Origin: Streptomyces violaceusniger Tu 4113
GTDB taxonomy: Bacteria > Actinomycetota > Actinomycetes > Streptomycetales > Streptomycetaceae
DNA length: 64,000 nt
Direction: 5' to 3'
NCBI RefSeq assembly: GCF_000147815.2
Contig: NC_015957.1
Coordinates: 9,362,001-9,426,000, forward strand
The notes under the pieces were generated by a model. The model was not told where the DNA came from. It worked only from the letters and a program-made list of their open reading frames with translations, and did not search any database. The position numbers were made by a program, and so were the translations under genes. Shown here piece after piece: positions 1-7,109 of this stretch. Numbering within the stretch: position 1 is the first letter of the stretch; every line of letters starts with the position of its first letter.

Positions 1-558
1 TCCGAGCCGGTATCGGAGCACCGTCTCTTCCAAGAGGATGGCGAAGGTGCGCCCGGATTTCCGGATGATGGCGGAACGGTCCATGCGGGCAGTGACCGCG
101 TCGTCCACATCGTCGGGTAGGCCACGGAAGGTGGCGATGGCGCGGAGGAGCGCGGTGGCGTAGCCGGGGGTCTGCAAGAAGCCGGGAACCACGTTGGAGC
201 AGTACACCTTGAAGTGCCTGGTGCGCCCGAACAGTGGCAGATTTGCCTTCTGGAGCTGCTTGAGCCCGGTGCGCTGGAGGCGCTTCCACTGGACGTACAT
301 GGAATCGGCCTGGCGATTTGCCGCGACCAGGGCGGGCGCCTGCTCCTCGGTCTCACAGGCACGGCACCAGGCCCGGAGATCGTCGTCGGAGGGCGCGGTG
401 CGGGCGTTCTCTATTCGCGAGGATTTCGCCTCGCTCCACCCGCACCGGACTGCCAATTCTCGTTTGGTAAGCCCCGCGTCCAGTCGGATCTCGCGGAGCC
501 GCGCGGCGAGCGCTTCACGCGCGGCCTGCACGCTGGACGAGGGGGAACTGGGTGGCAT
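1..558 (-). CDS. XRE-family DNA-binding protein with DUF5753 (3' end outside window)
   Basis: Translating the minus strand from the ATG at 558 gives 186 codons with no stop before base 1, so the C-terminus is missing. Residues about 10-70 form a lambda-repressor-type helix-turn-helix (ALAARLREIRLDAGLTKREL followed by VRCGWSEAKSSRIENART). After it comes the start of the DUF5753 region found in Streptomyces WhiJ-like regulators, recognisable from KVYCSNVVPGFLQTPGYA and the run DRSAIIRKSGR. Such proteins are cytoplasmic regulators usually encoded beside a small DUF397 or DUF6879 partner that modulates them. Here the partner (580-1101) lies 21 bp upstream on the same strand, so the two are probably cotranscribed. 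The family is firm; the target genes are unknown. Confidence 0.9.
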   Translation of the reverse strand, partial: MPPSSPSSSVQAAREALAARLREIRLDAGLTKRELAVRCGWSEAKSSRIENARTAPSDDDLRAWCRACETEEQAPALVAANRQADSMYVQWKRLQRTGLKQLQKANLPLFGRTRHFKVYCSNVVPGFLQTPGYATALLRAIATFRGLPDDVDDAVTARMDRSAIIRKSGRTFAILLEETVLRYRLG

Positions 559-579
559 GCTCTTCTGTCGTCGTCGTAC

Positions 580-1101
580 TTAGCGGATCTCATACTGGTC
601 GTGCGGCACGGCGTGCTCCCAGATGCTCTCAAAGGCGGCCGCGTTGCGCTCGACGAGTGCCCTGTCGTCGAAGAATTCCTCGCCGAGCCAGTCGCCGTTC
701 CCTGAGAAGTCGTGGACTCGGATCACCTGGTTGTCGAAGATCCAGAAGTCGCAGCCGGGCATCAGGAGGTCGGCGGTTCGGCGACGGGGCAGCCACCGCA
801 CTTGTTCGCCCGCTTCCACGTTGGCGCGCGTCTGGTAGTGCTCCCAGCGGATGTAGTCGCTGACCGGTTCGGAGACGACCCGGGCACGGCGTACCACCAC
901 GCCACGGGCTACGGCGTCCGCGATGTCCTGGTGGAACGGACGCCACCAGGAGGTGCGGTCGTCCCAGTTGACGCGCTCGCCTTTCTGCCATCCCTCGAAG
1001 CGCGGGTTGCTGTAGTACGTGTCCCGCATCTCCAGGTGGACGGCGGACCGCTTGGCGTTGGCCAACTGCTCATCGAACGACGTCGGGATGCTCGATGGCA
1101 T
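580..1101 (-). CDS. DUF6879 family protein
   Basis: A 173-residue cytoplasmic protein with no signal peptide or membrane segment. It has the aromatic-rich signature of the DUF6879 family seen in Streptomyces: EMRDTYY near residue 25, W-rich WWRPFHQDIADAVARG around 52-67, SDYIRWEHYQ, and a C-terminal DFWIFDNQVIRVHDFSGNG. I chose ATG 1101 over GTG 1104 because a GGAGG sits 6 nt upstream. The gene overlaps the upstream hypothetical gene by 32 bp and is followed 21 bp later by an XRE-DUF5753 regulator. That is the usual arrangement of a regulator with its small partner. The biochemical role of the family is not established. Confidence 0.85.
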   Translation of the reverse strand: MPSSIPTSFDEQLANAKRSAVHLEMRDTYYSNPRFEGWQKGERVNWDDRTSWWRPFHQDIADAVARGVVVRRARVVSEPVSDYIRWEHYQTRANVEAGEQVRWLPRRRTADLLMPGCDFWIFDNQVIRVHDFSGNGDWLGEEFFDDRALVERNAAAFESIWEHAVPHDQYEIR

Positions 1102-1444
1102 CACATGCCTCCCTCAGAATGTGCACCATGCGCACGGGGATCCGCACGACTGCCTCGTAGTCGGGCAGCGGCCCGGTGGACCGCACCTCGTCCTCCAGTT
1201 CCTCGCCTGCCTTCCATCCCTGGAAGACGAGTTCCTTCTTCTCGTCGTCCACCCACACGCGGGGACAGTTCTTCTCGTCGGTGTCCGGATCAATGCCGAT
1301 GAACCGTAGCGCCACGATGCCCTCCAACGCTCTGATGCTTACACGGACTTGCACCACCGTGGGCTCTTCGAGAGAAACCGTCAAGGGCGCGCAGTGGCAT
1401 CGGAGCTCGTGAGAAAACTCGGGTGCAAGCTGCTGCAAGTTCAT
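1070..1444 (-). CDS. hypothetical protein heading the DUF6879/XRE operon
   Basis: A 124-residue soluble protein starting at ATG 1444. A longer frame runs to 1567, but its extra N-terminus is low-complexity and would run into the divergent gene at 1547. The sequence contains alternating beta-like stretches (TVVQVRVSIRALEGIVALRF, then PRVWVDDEKKELVFQGW) and an acidic DPDTDEKN segment. I do not recognise a family. The stop codon lies inside the next gene (32-bp overlap), so expression with the DUF6879 and XRE-DUF5753 genes is likely. The Shine-Dalgarno sequence is weak, so the start is uncertain. Confidence 0.65.
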   Translation of the reverse strand: MNLQQLAPEFSHELRCHCAPLTVSLEEPTVVQVRVSIRALEGIVALRFIGIDPDTDEKNCPRVWVDDEKKELVFQGWKAGEELEDEVRSTGPLPDYEAVVRIPVRMVHILREACDAIEHPDVVR

Positions 1445-1546
1445 GGCGCCTGCAAGGCCCAGGTTCGTAGCGTCAGCGGGTACGACGAAACCCCGGCGAG
1501 GCGGCGGAGCCTCCCGGGGCGCGGCCAACGCCACAAGGAGCGCAGC

Positions 1547-2152
1547 ATGGCCACCTCTACGACCCAAGCCCTCCCGTGGACACCGCCGAACAAACAGGAC
1601 ATCGAGGCGTTACCGGTGGGCACATGGTGGGACGCCATCGACGCGCCCACCCCTATCGCCGACCGCGCCCTGGAATTGCTCGGCGGCCGATCCGGCGCCG
1701 TCATCCAGGACGGCCTCTACGGCAAGACGTACTGGCTGATCGGCATCGACACCGCCCGCAGTTGGTGCATCCGCCAAGTCCGCGTCCTCACCACGCTCAC
1801 CGACGAAGGCACCCTCCTTGGCGTACCGCCCGCCGCCTGGGGGCCCGAGCACCGGACGCACTGGCGGATCCCGCTCGGCCCGGACCGGTATCTGACCGAC
1901 ACCAATCACCTGGCCCACGCCCTGCGCCAGGCCGTTGACGAAGTCCTCGGCCCCGCACCGGACGGTCGGCAGCTCTGCTATCGCTGCCAACTGCCCACCG
2001 ACGAGCCCGTCCCGGTCGCGATCGAGCACAGCGGCAGTGTCGCCGGCCACACCGTCTACGCCTGCCCCACCCACGCCCGGGACTGCCCGGCCGATGCCGT
2101 GGCCCAGGCCGCCGCCATGCGCCGCGCGCTGCAGCAGGGCAGGACCCGATGA
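1547..2152 (+). CDS. hypothetical protein with C-terminal two-CxxC/CxxH-type motif
   Basis: 201 residues from ATG 1547, preceded by AAGGAG 6 nt upstream. The C-terminal third has LCYRCQLPTDEPVPV followed by YACPTHARDCPAD, a Cys/His arrangement (CYRC...CPTHARDC) that could bind zinc. The central part contains WLIGIDTARSWCIRQVRVL. No membrane segments are visible. It is divergent from the operon at 1-1444 and overlaps the following remnant gene by 4 bp (ATGA). No family is recognised, so function is left open. Metal binding is an inference from cysteine spacing only. Confidence 0.7.
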   Translation: MATSTTQALPWTPPNKQDIEALPVGTWWDAIDAPTPIADRALELLGGRSGAVIQDGLYGKTYWLIGIDTARSWCIRQVRVLTTLTDEGTLLGVPPAAWGPEHRTHWRIPLGPDRYLTDTNHLAHALRQAVDEVLGPAPDGRQLCYRCQLPTDEPVPVAIEHSGSVAGHTVYACPTHARDCPADAVAQAAAMRRALQQGRTR

Positions 2153-2244
2153 CGACCGCCGAGCAGACCGCCGACCCGTTCGCCGACGAGGCGTGGGGCG
2201 GGCGAACTCACAGGAGGCCCACGCTTGCCCCCTCCAGCCCTTGA
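2149..2244 (+). pseudogene. internally deleted copy of the small protein at 6768-6947
   Basis: A 31-codon reading frame overlapping the preceding stop (ATGA). Its first 16 residues (MTTAEQTADPFADEAW) match the N-terminus of the intact 59-residue protein at 6768-6947 (MTSGEQTAEPFATEAW). It then jumps to DNA resembling the 3' part of that gene (cacaggaggcccacgc against catgaggaggccacgc), skipping the Cys-containing middle, and ends early. The simplest reading is an internal deletion of a paralogue. A functional shortened peptide cannot be excluded. Confidence 0.55.
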
Positions 2245-2358
2245 GGAGCGCACTTCCCTGCCCTGCTCTGCTCTGCCCTGGCGGTGACACCGCCATCCCA
2301 TCGGATTCCCCGGCCGGTCGCTGTCTCCACAGCGCCTGTGGCCGAGAAAGAGCAGGCA

Positions 2359-2778
2359 ATGCGAACCTCAGCACGCCGCACCAGTCGCGTCCTCGTACTC
2401 ATCCTGGGCGCTGTAACGACACTGACCGCCTTGTCCGGCAGTGCTTCGGCCGACGGCATGGACGCCCCGTACGCCCGTGCCGCCGCGAAGGTGGCGCAGG
2501 ACGCCACCGTCCTCGCATCCAAGAACGTCGCGTCGGTCACCCGGGGGTCCGGGACGACCGCCGCGGGCGTCTACTGCGTCAAGGTCTCGGATCCCAACGT
2601 CGTCGAGGACCTGGCCGACGCGGCGATCGTCGCCACGCTCAACAACTTCCGGGGCGAGATCACCGCCATCGGCGCACCACATGCATACTGCGGCCGCGCC
2701 ACGGATGCCATCACAGTCGTGACCAGCAACAGCAGCGGCGAACCCGCGGACAGGCCGTTCACCGTCGCCGTGCTCTAG
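2359..2778 (+). CDS. small secreted protein
   Basis: 139 residues. Residues 1-32 form a clear Sec signal peptide: basic MRTSARRTSR, a hydrophobic VLVLILGAVTTLTAL core and a small-residue cleavage site near ASA. The mature part contains two cysteines (VYCVKVSD and AYCGRATD) about 46 residues apart that could form a disulfide, and a beta-rich pattern ending TVAVL. ATG 2359 was chosen over the upstream in-frame codon at 2284 because it places the signal peptide at the N-terminus. A hairpin terminator follows 12 bp after the stop. No family is recognised. It is monocistronic. Confidence 0.75.
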   Translation: MRTSARRTSRVLVLILGAVTTLTALSGSASADGMDAPYARAAAKVAQDATVLASKNVASVTRGSGTTAAGVYCVKVSDPNVVEDLADAAIVATLNNFRGEITAIGAPHAYCGRATDAITVVTSNSSGEPADRPFTVAVL

Positions 2779-2790
2779 CCTCACTCCCTC

Positions 2791-2822
2791 GTCGAGGGCC
2801 TGACTGGCGTCGGGCCCTCGAC
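2791..2822. terminator. hairpin terminator after the small secreted protein gene
   Basis: Inverted repeat GTCGAGGGCC / GGCCCTCGAC (10-bp perfect stem, 12-nt loop) between two convergent genes (stops at 2778 and 2862). There is no T-tract, which is common in Streptomyces. It may act in both directions. Confidence 0.6.
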
Positions 2823-2861
2823 ACGATCCCCGACCCTGCTCAGCGGCTGGCGACGCTCAGG

Positions 2862-3233
2862 TCAGGCTCCCTCGGGAGTGATCAGGCAGAAGGGATGGCC
2901 GACGGGGTCCTCGTAGACGCGGTAACCGATCGGCTTGTCCGAACCATCCAGCAGCGTCGCACCGAGGGAGAGCACCTGGGCCTCAGCCGTATCGAGGTCC
3001 GCGACCATCACGTCGATGTGCATTTGCTGAGGGCGCGCGGAATCCGTCCAGCGCGGCGCGCGAAAGTCGTCTACCCGCTGGAAGGCGACCACCGGGGCGC
3101 CCGCCGCGTTCTGGAGCACGACGAATTCGCCGGTGTCCGCCTGCCGTGAGAGCGACAGCAGCTTCTCGTAGAAGCCAGCGAGTTCATCCGGGTCGGGGCA
3201 GTCGATGACAACGGTGTACAGGCGTCCGATCAT
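2862..3233 (-). CDS. VOC (glyoxalase/bleomycin-resistance fold) family protein
   Basis: 123 residues from ATG 3233. The longer frame to 3371 adds a basic, non-conserved stretch and was rejected. The protein begins RLYTVVIDCPDPDELAGFYE, the typical first VOC half with a DP-x-LA-x-FY helix. It ends YRVYEDPVGHPFCLITPEG, the typical last strand with its E/GHPFCL signature. The length fits a single vicinal-oxygen-chelate module that would dimerise. Family members range from isomerases and dioxygenases to antibiotic-binding proteins, and the substrate cannot be told from sequence. It is convergent with the secreted-protein gene. Confidence 0.88.
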   Translation of the reverse strand: MIGRLYTVVIDCPDPDELAGFYEKLLSLSRQADTGEFVVLQNAAGAPVVAFQRVDDFRAPRWTDSARPQQMHIDVMVADLDTAEAQVLSLGATLLDGSDKPIGYRVYEDPVGHPFCLITPEGA

Positions 3234-3495
3234 CCGGCTCACTCTGCCACTGGCCCGCGAGCGGGCCAAACGGCCGGTGCCCAACCCAAGGTTGAAGAGC
3301 AAGCTCAGTGCGTGCTTCCGAACTTCCGGCGTTGTCCCCTGCCCCGATGGTTCCGTTCGCGTTTCGGTCACCGTGACCGTTCAGCGAACGACGCCCCTCT
3401 CCAGCTCCTGCCGTCCCATCGCACTGACCTGCCATTTCGGGGTTCGGAAATACGCACTGACGACCCCACCAAGCCCCGCCCATGTGTGTCCGGCG

Positions 3496-4038
3496 TCAGC
3501 TCGGCAGCGGAAGCTCCGCGAGCATCACGGCGAAGAGCGGAGAGTCCGGGAAGGGCTGGCGCTCCCCCACCTTCCGGAAGCCCCAGGACTCGTACAGGGC
3601 CTGTACCCGGGGATGTTCGGTGTCCACGAGCAGGACCGCAAGGACCTCGTCCCGCCCTGCCATCAGCGTCCGGGTCAGCCGCTCGGCCAGTCCCTGCTTG
3701 CGCCACTCCGGGATCACGGCCAGCTCGGAGTACGCGAAGGTCAAGTCCTTCTCCGGCGCCGGGTCGAGGTACTCGCGCCACCACTCACGACCGGGGCTGG
3801 CCGGGGCGCCGTACGCGAAGCCCACTGCCTTGTCGCCGTCGAACGCGATCACGCAGGAGAACTCCGGGTTGCCGCCCCAGTGGTCCACGAACCAGGAGAA
3901 GCGCTGGTTGAACTCGTCGTCCATCGCGTTCGCATAGGCGTCTGCGTGTACGTCGATCAGCGTCTGGCGGATCTCCGGGAGGTCCGCGTGGGTGAAGTGG
4001 CGGACGTCCAGACCAGCGGCACTCAAGATCGACTCCAT
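3496..4038 (-). CDS. GNAT family N-acetyltransferase
   Basis: 180 residues. The acetyl-CoA binding motif A appears as ELAVIPEWRKQGLAERLTRTLM (Q/R-x-x-G-x-A pattern), preceded by the FSCVIAFDGDKAVGFAYG strands and followed by VLAVLLVDTEHPRVQALYES and WGFRKVGE near the C-terminus. This is the standard GNAT order at a typical length. I chose ATG 4038; an in-frame GTG at 4062 would add eight residues and has a GGGGAG nearby. The acceptor substrate is unknown. The 5' end overlaps a short minus-strand frame (4023-4133) that may be a gene remnant. Confidence 0.87.
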   Translation of the reverse strand: MESILSAAGLDVRHFTHADLPEIRQTLIDVHADAYANAMDDEFNQRFSWFVDHWGGNPEFSCVIAFDGDKAVGFAYGAPASPGREWWREYLDPAPEKDLTFAYSELAVIPEWRKQGLAERLTRTLMAGRDEVLAVLLVDTEHPRVQALYESWGFRKVGERQPFPDSPLFAVMLAELPLPS

Positions 4039-4133
4039 TCGGATCGGTAGCGGTCTCCCCACTCTCGGGCGATGCCCGCGTCAGGAGCGAGAGTGATCAA
4101 GTCGCGGTAGTAGTCACCGAGAAGTGAGCGCAT
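4023..4133 (-). CDS. short protein-like frame overlapping the acetyltransferase start
   Basis: 36 codons from ATG 4133 to TGA at 4023. The translation includes LGDYYRDLITLAPDAGIA followed by REWGDRYRSEW and has a natural amino-acid composition unlike a shadow frame. No convincing ribosome-binding site precedes it. In-frame codons continue upstream without a start, so it may be the tail of a decayed gene. It overlaps the GNAT gene by 16 bp in another frame. Confidence 0.3.
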   Translation of the reverse strand: MRSLLGDYYRDLITLAPDAGIAREWGDRYRSEWSRS

Positions 4134-4230
4134 TCGGCCAGGGATCGCGCTGGCGCATGCGACCGTACTGACGACGCTACGAAACGGGCCCGGCAGGCAA
4201 CAGAGCGCGATTGAGTCACCGACCGGCGTA

Positions 4231-4263
4231 CGGTGACTGACTGCGGGGCGCAGTCAGTCACCG
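4231..4263. terminator. perfect 15-bp hairpin, probable terminator of the SLOG-like gene
   Basis: CGGTGACTGACTGCG, a GGG loop, then the exact reverse complement: a 15-bp stem with a 3-nt loop. It lies 57 bp beyond the stop of the minus-strand gene at 4320-4796. No T-tract follows on either strand. The very tight symmetry would also suit a protein-binding palindrome. Confidence 0.6.
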
Positions 4264-4319
4264 GTGGGCGGCTTCACGGCCCACCGTTGTACCTGGCCCG
4301 ACGGGCCCGTGCGTTCGCG

Positions 4320-4796
4320 TCAGTCCCGTGTCGCGCCCTCTGGCCAGACTCTCTCCACGGGCACACCTGTCCTCTCCGCGTAGGACACGACGTCCGCGGT
4401 GCCGCCGTATCCGCGAGCGGGTTGTCCGTCCCAGACGGCGATCAGCCTGTCCACCACGCCCACGAGGATCTCGCTGCCCGCTTGGTGGGCCTCCGAGGTG
4501 GACTCCTTGAGGCCGGTCGAATGGATCTCGGAAGCGCGTATGAGCAGGGCGTCGTAGGTGGGGTGGTGCCAGGTGGGGAGGCCGGCGCGGTACTCGTCTG
4601 CCGGGATCACCACTTCGATCCGACCTCTGTGGTCCAGAACGAACTGGGCGAACCAGGAGTCCGGACCGTCCGCGATGCACGAGACCGCGATCAGATCATC
4701 GCTGCCGTACTTCCGGACCACTTCCGCGAGAGCGGTACGAACCAGGTTCTCGCTGTGCTTGGGCAGCCCCCGATGGCCGGTGATCCCCAGTCGCAT
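4320..4796 (-). CDS. SLOG-superfamily (DprA/YpsA-like) putative nucleotide-sensing protein
   Basis: 158 residues from ATG 4796 (GGAAGG 8 nt upstream; an ATG nine codons earlier lacks one). The Rossmann-like layout matches SLOG/DprA proteins: an N-terminal MRLGITGHRGLP strand-turn, LIAVSCIADGPDSWFAQFVL, IEVVIPADEY, then the hallmark late block DRLIAVWDGQPARGYGGTAD followed by VVSYAERTGVPVERVWPEG. SLOG proteins bind nucleotides or nucleotide-derived ligands, and several are sensors or effectors in conflict systems. The next gene upstream (4820-6088) is an XRE-TPR regulator 23 bp away on the same strand, so the two form a pair. The family call is inference from motifs; the ligand is unknown. Confidence 0.7.
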   Translation of the reverse strand: MRLGITGHRGLPKHSENLVRTALAEVVRKYGSDDLIAVSCIADGPDSWFAQFVLDHRGRIEVVIPADEYRAGLPTWHHPTYDALLIRASEIHSTGLKESTSEAHQAGSEILVGVVDRLIAVWDGQPARGYGGTADVVSYAERTGVPVERVWPEGATRD

Positions 4797-4819
4797 GGCC
4801 TCATCCTTCCGCTCAATGC

Positions 4820-6088
4820 TCACAGATAGATTCCGTGCAAGCGCTCGTCGAACTCCCTTACCACCTGCGGCTTGTTAGCCGAGGTGAAGGATCGGCGCAC
4901 TGCGCGGGACCGCTCCACGATCCGTCCGGATCGATAGCGCACGCCCGTCTCCAATGCCCTGGTCGCCAGGGAGAATGCCCCGTCAAGCCGTCCCGCGACC
5001 ATGTGCGCGGAGGCGAGATCGAGCATGAGCAGGGCCCGCTGCTTCTCATGTCCGGAGGTCATGGCCTCGCCCGCCTCGTCCTGGGCCGCTCTGACCCATT
5101 CAGGGAGCCCGAGTCGCGCTCCGCAGGTCAGGCGCATGGCCGCGACCTTGGCGCCGTTGAACGTGAACATCCAAGGCCAGGGCGCGGGATCCTCGGTGGA
5201 CACCTGCTCGGCAGCCTTGGCCGCCTGGGCCAGGGCCCGGTCCGACATTCGGGCATCACCCGCTACGGCATGCGCCAGGGCCTCGGAGGCGCTCAGCCAC
5301 GCGGTGGCCGTGGCGATGGGTCGCTCTTCGAGCCGACTACGGGCCTGGTTGAGGAGGTTCAGGCTTTGCACGGCGTTGCCGACATGGGCCTCGAACTGGG
5401 CGAGGGAGCCGAGTTGGTAGGCGGCCAGGAGGCGGTCTCCGGAGCTGCGGGCCGCCTTGATGGCGTTCCCGTACCAGGTCCTGGCGGAACCGTAGTCACC
5501 CATGTCCCAGGCCAGCCATCCGGCCAAGCTCGCGACCTCGCTCCCGACCGCGGCAAGGCGATACCTGGCGTCCTGGTGGTCCGCCTCGCTGGTGATGGTC
5601 TGCGCGAGGCGAAGGTGGGCGAGTACGGGCTCCTGAAGCTGCCTGGAGGGCGTTGTGCCGTCGAGACGCCGGAACGCCGTCGTGGCGAGCCTGAGGCTGG
5701 CTGCCTGGCCTCCGTCGTTGCCTTGATGACGGTGTGTCATGGAGGCCGGGGTGAGTATCGGAGCAGCGACTATCGCCGCCGTCCCGTGAAGGAAGGTGCG
5801 CCTTTCCACGTCTGATCCGTCCACATTGGCGGCCTGGACCGCAGATTGATCGGCGAGGCCGACCAGCCGGAATGGGATGTTCAGGTGGGTGGCCACCCTC
5901 GCCAAGAGGGTCATGTTGTAGGTCGCGGCGCCGTGCGCTTCCAGTCGCGAGATCGCTGACTGACTCAGGCCACACGCCTGCCCCAACTGCTTCTGGGAGA
6001 GTTGCGCATCGACCCGGACGAGCTTGACCACCCGCCCGTAGTCACCGCTGCGCGATGCCTCTCGTACCGCTTGAGTTGACCGGTTCAT
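4820..6088 (-). CDS. XRE-family regulator with C-terminal TPR-like repeats
   Basis: 422 residues from ATG 6088, preceded by GGGGGGAAAG. Residues about 20-80 are an HTH_XRE domain (LVRVDAQLSQKQLGQACGLS, then SAISRLEAHG). A hydrophobic linker ERRTFLHGTAAIVAAPILTP follows, then a long alpha-helical repeat region: GDYGSARTWYGNAIKAARSS, LGSLAQFEAHVGNAVQSLNL, AFSLATRALETG. This design is frequent in Streptomyces for regulators thought to sense peptides or partner proteins through the helical repeats. It is cotranscribed with the SLOG-like gene 23 bp downstream. The divergent HATPase gene starts at 6269, so the 180 bp between them carry both promoters. Confidence 0.85.
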   Translation of the reverse strand: MNRSTQAVREASRSGDYGRVVKLVRVDAQLSQKQLGQACGLSQSAISRLEAHGAATYNMTLLARVATHLNIPFRLVGLADQSAVQAANVDGSDVERRTFLHGTAAIVAAPILTPASMTHRHQGNDGGQAASLRLATTAFRRLDGTTPSRQLQEPVLAHLRLAQTITSEADHQDARYRLAAVGSEVASLAGWLAWDMGDYGSARTWYGNAIKAARSSGDRLLAAYQLGSLAQFEAHVGNAVQSLNLLNQARSRLEERPIATATAWLSASEALAHAVAGDARMSDRALAQAAKAAEQVSTEDPAPWPWMFTFNGAKVAAMRLTCGARLGLPEWVRAAQDEAGEAMTSGHEKQRALLMLDLASAHMVAGRLDGAFSLATRALETGVRYRSGRIVERSRAVRRSFTSANKPQVVREFDERLHGIYL

Positions 6089-6268
6089 TGCTTTTCTTTC
6101 CCCCCGGCACCTTGGTACCTCGCCGCGAAGTGATTCCGCCAAGCGCATGCGCACAGCGCATAACCGTATGCACAGGTCGGGTCACGGTTGGTACAGACAG
6201 CATGTCTCACGCTTCAGTCGTCCCACCACATTCACGGACCGTGGAGACATCTCCATGGGGGAGCGCTG

Positions 6269-6682
6269 ATGACCGTGACCGCTACACCTCGCCCCACGGG
6301 GCACCCCGGATACTCCCAGACCATGGGCCGCGTACCGGCGAGCGCGGAAGTCGCCCGCAAGCTGGTGCGGACCGCACTGGCCGCCTGGAGCCAGGAGGAC
6401 CTGATCGAGGACGCCGCGCTGGTGATCACCGAGCTGGTCTCCAACGCCGTCGACCATGCCCGTCTGGAGTCGATCCGGGTCGTCGTCACCCGACCGTCCG
6501 AGAAGTTCGTCCGCCTCGGCGTCGTGGATCGGTCCCGCAACGTTCCCTATCTGCGGACGGACTCCAACGGCGACAACACCCGAGGCCGGGGGCTGCTGTT
6601 GGTCGACGCCCTCACGGACCGATGGGGGACGGACCGGTACCGCTGGGGCAAGCAGGTCTGGGGTGAGATGAAGTGCGATTGA
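6269..6682 (+). CDS. ATP-binding protein, RsbW-like anti-sigma/HATPase_c_2 fold
   Basis: 137 residues from ATG 6269 with GGGGAG 6 nt before it. The single-domain GHKL ATPase has an N box ALVITELVSNAVDHAR (about 60-75), a G1-like LGVVDRSRNVPYL and a G2 box RGRGLLLVDALTDRWG near the C-terminus. Such stand-alone HATPase proteins are very numerous in Streptomyces. Some are RsbW-type anti-sigma kinases, and others accompany XRE-DUF397/DUF5753 proteins. The next reading frame overlaps its stop (TTGA), and a cluster of very small genes leads into a phosphotransferase gene, suggesting one operon of about 1.7 kb. Confidence 0.85.
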   Translation: MTVTATPRPTGHPGYSQTMGRVPASAEVARKLVRTALAAWSQEDLIEDAALVITELVSNAVDHARLESIRVVVTRPSEKFVRLGVVDRSRNVPYLRTDSNGDNTRGRGLLLVDALTDRWGTDRYRWGKQVWGEMKCD

Positions 6683-6768
6683 TCATCCACACCGCCGACC
6701 ACCCGCCGCACGGCCGCCCGCGTGACCTCACCACGGCGTTCGGGACCAGGTCAGGGGAGCACTCCTAA
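6679..6768 (+). CDS. possible 29-residue coupling ORF (TTG start)
   Basis: A frame beginning TTG inside the HATPase stop (TTGA) and ending TAA that overlaps the next ATG (TAATG). The tight coupling at both ends suggests translation, possibly as a bridge for ribosomes. The composition (IIHTADHPPHGRPRDLTTAF) shows no domain. It could equally be non-coding spacer. Confidence 0.25.
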   Translation: MIIHTADHPPHGRPRDLTTAFGTRSGEHS

Positions 6769-6947
6769 TGACGAGCGGCGAGCAGACCGCCGAGCCGTTC
6801 GCCACCGAAGCGTGGCGAACGGCGATCGAGCACGCTGCGGGCTGCCTGACGTGCCGGACACCCGGCGCCGTCTGCTCGGAGGGCGAGCGGCTGGTGCGCG
6901 CCCATGAGGAGGCCACGCGCAAGGCCCGGTCAGGAGGCGTCGGATGA
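6768..6947 (+). CDS. small conserved-type protein with three cysteines
   Basis: 59 residues. GGGGAG lies 5 bp before ATG 6768. The sequence contains AAGCLTCRTPGAVCSEGERL, so the cysteines sit as CxxC-x6-C, followed by a charged helix RAHEEATRKAR. A deleted copy of the same protein is present at 2149-2244, which shows it belongs to a family duplicated in this region. It lies between the HATPase and the phosphotransferase genes, overlapping its neighbours by 1-4 bp. Metal binding by the cysteines is possible but unproven, and its role is unknown. Confidence 0.7.
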   Translation: MTSGEQTAEPFATEAWRTAIEHAAGCLTCRTPGAVCSEGERLVRAHEEATRKARSGGVG

Positions 6948-7108
6948 GGCGCCGTCACCAGGGCCCCGCCGCACGGGCCGCGCTGCTCGCCTTCCGCACC
7001 GTTCACCTGGACCCTGGTGAGTCAGCGCGATCTCCGCGCCGCTGGGGCCCACGCCGGAAGGGGTGTCGGGAGACCGGTATCCCGACCTCGTATCCAGGGG
7101 AGATGTGA
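6944..7108 (+). CDS. small basic protein, possible
   Basis: A 54-residue frame overlapping the previous stop by 4 bp (ATGA) and ending one base before the GTG of the phosphotransferase gene. It is strongly basic (MRRRHQGPAARAALLAF, later RRWGPRRKGCRE). The tight packing supports coupling, while the composition is typical of GC-rich non-coding frames. No family is recognised. Confidence 0.35.
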   Translation: MRRRHQGPAARAALLAFRTVHLDPGESARSPRRWGPRRKGCRETGIPTSYPGEM

Positions 7109-7109
7109 C

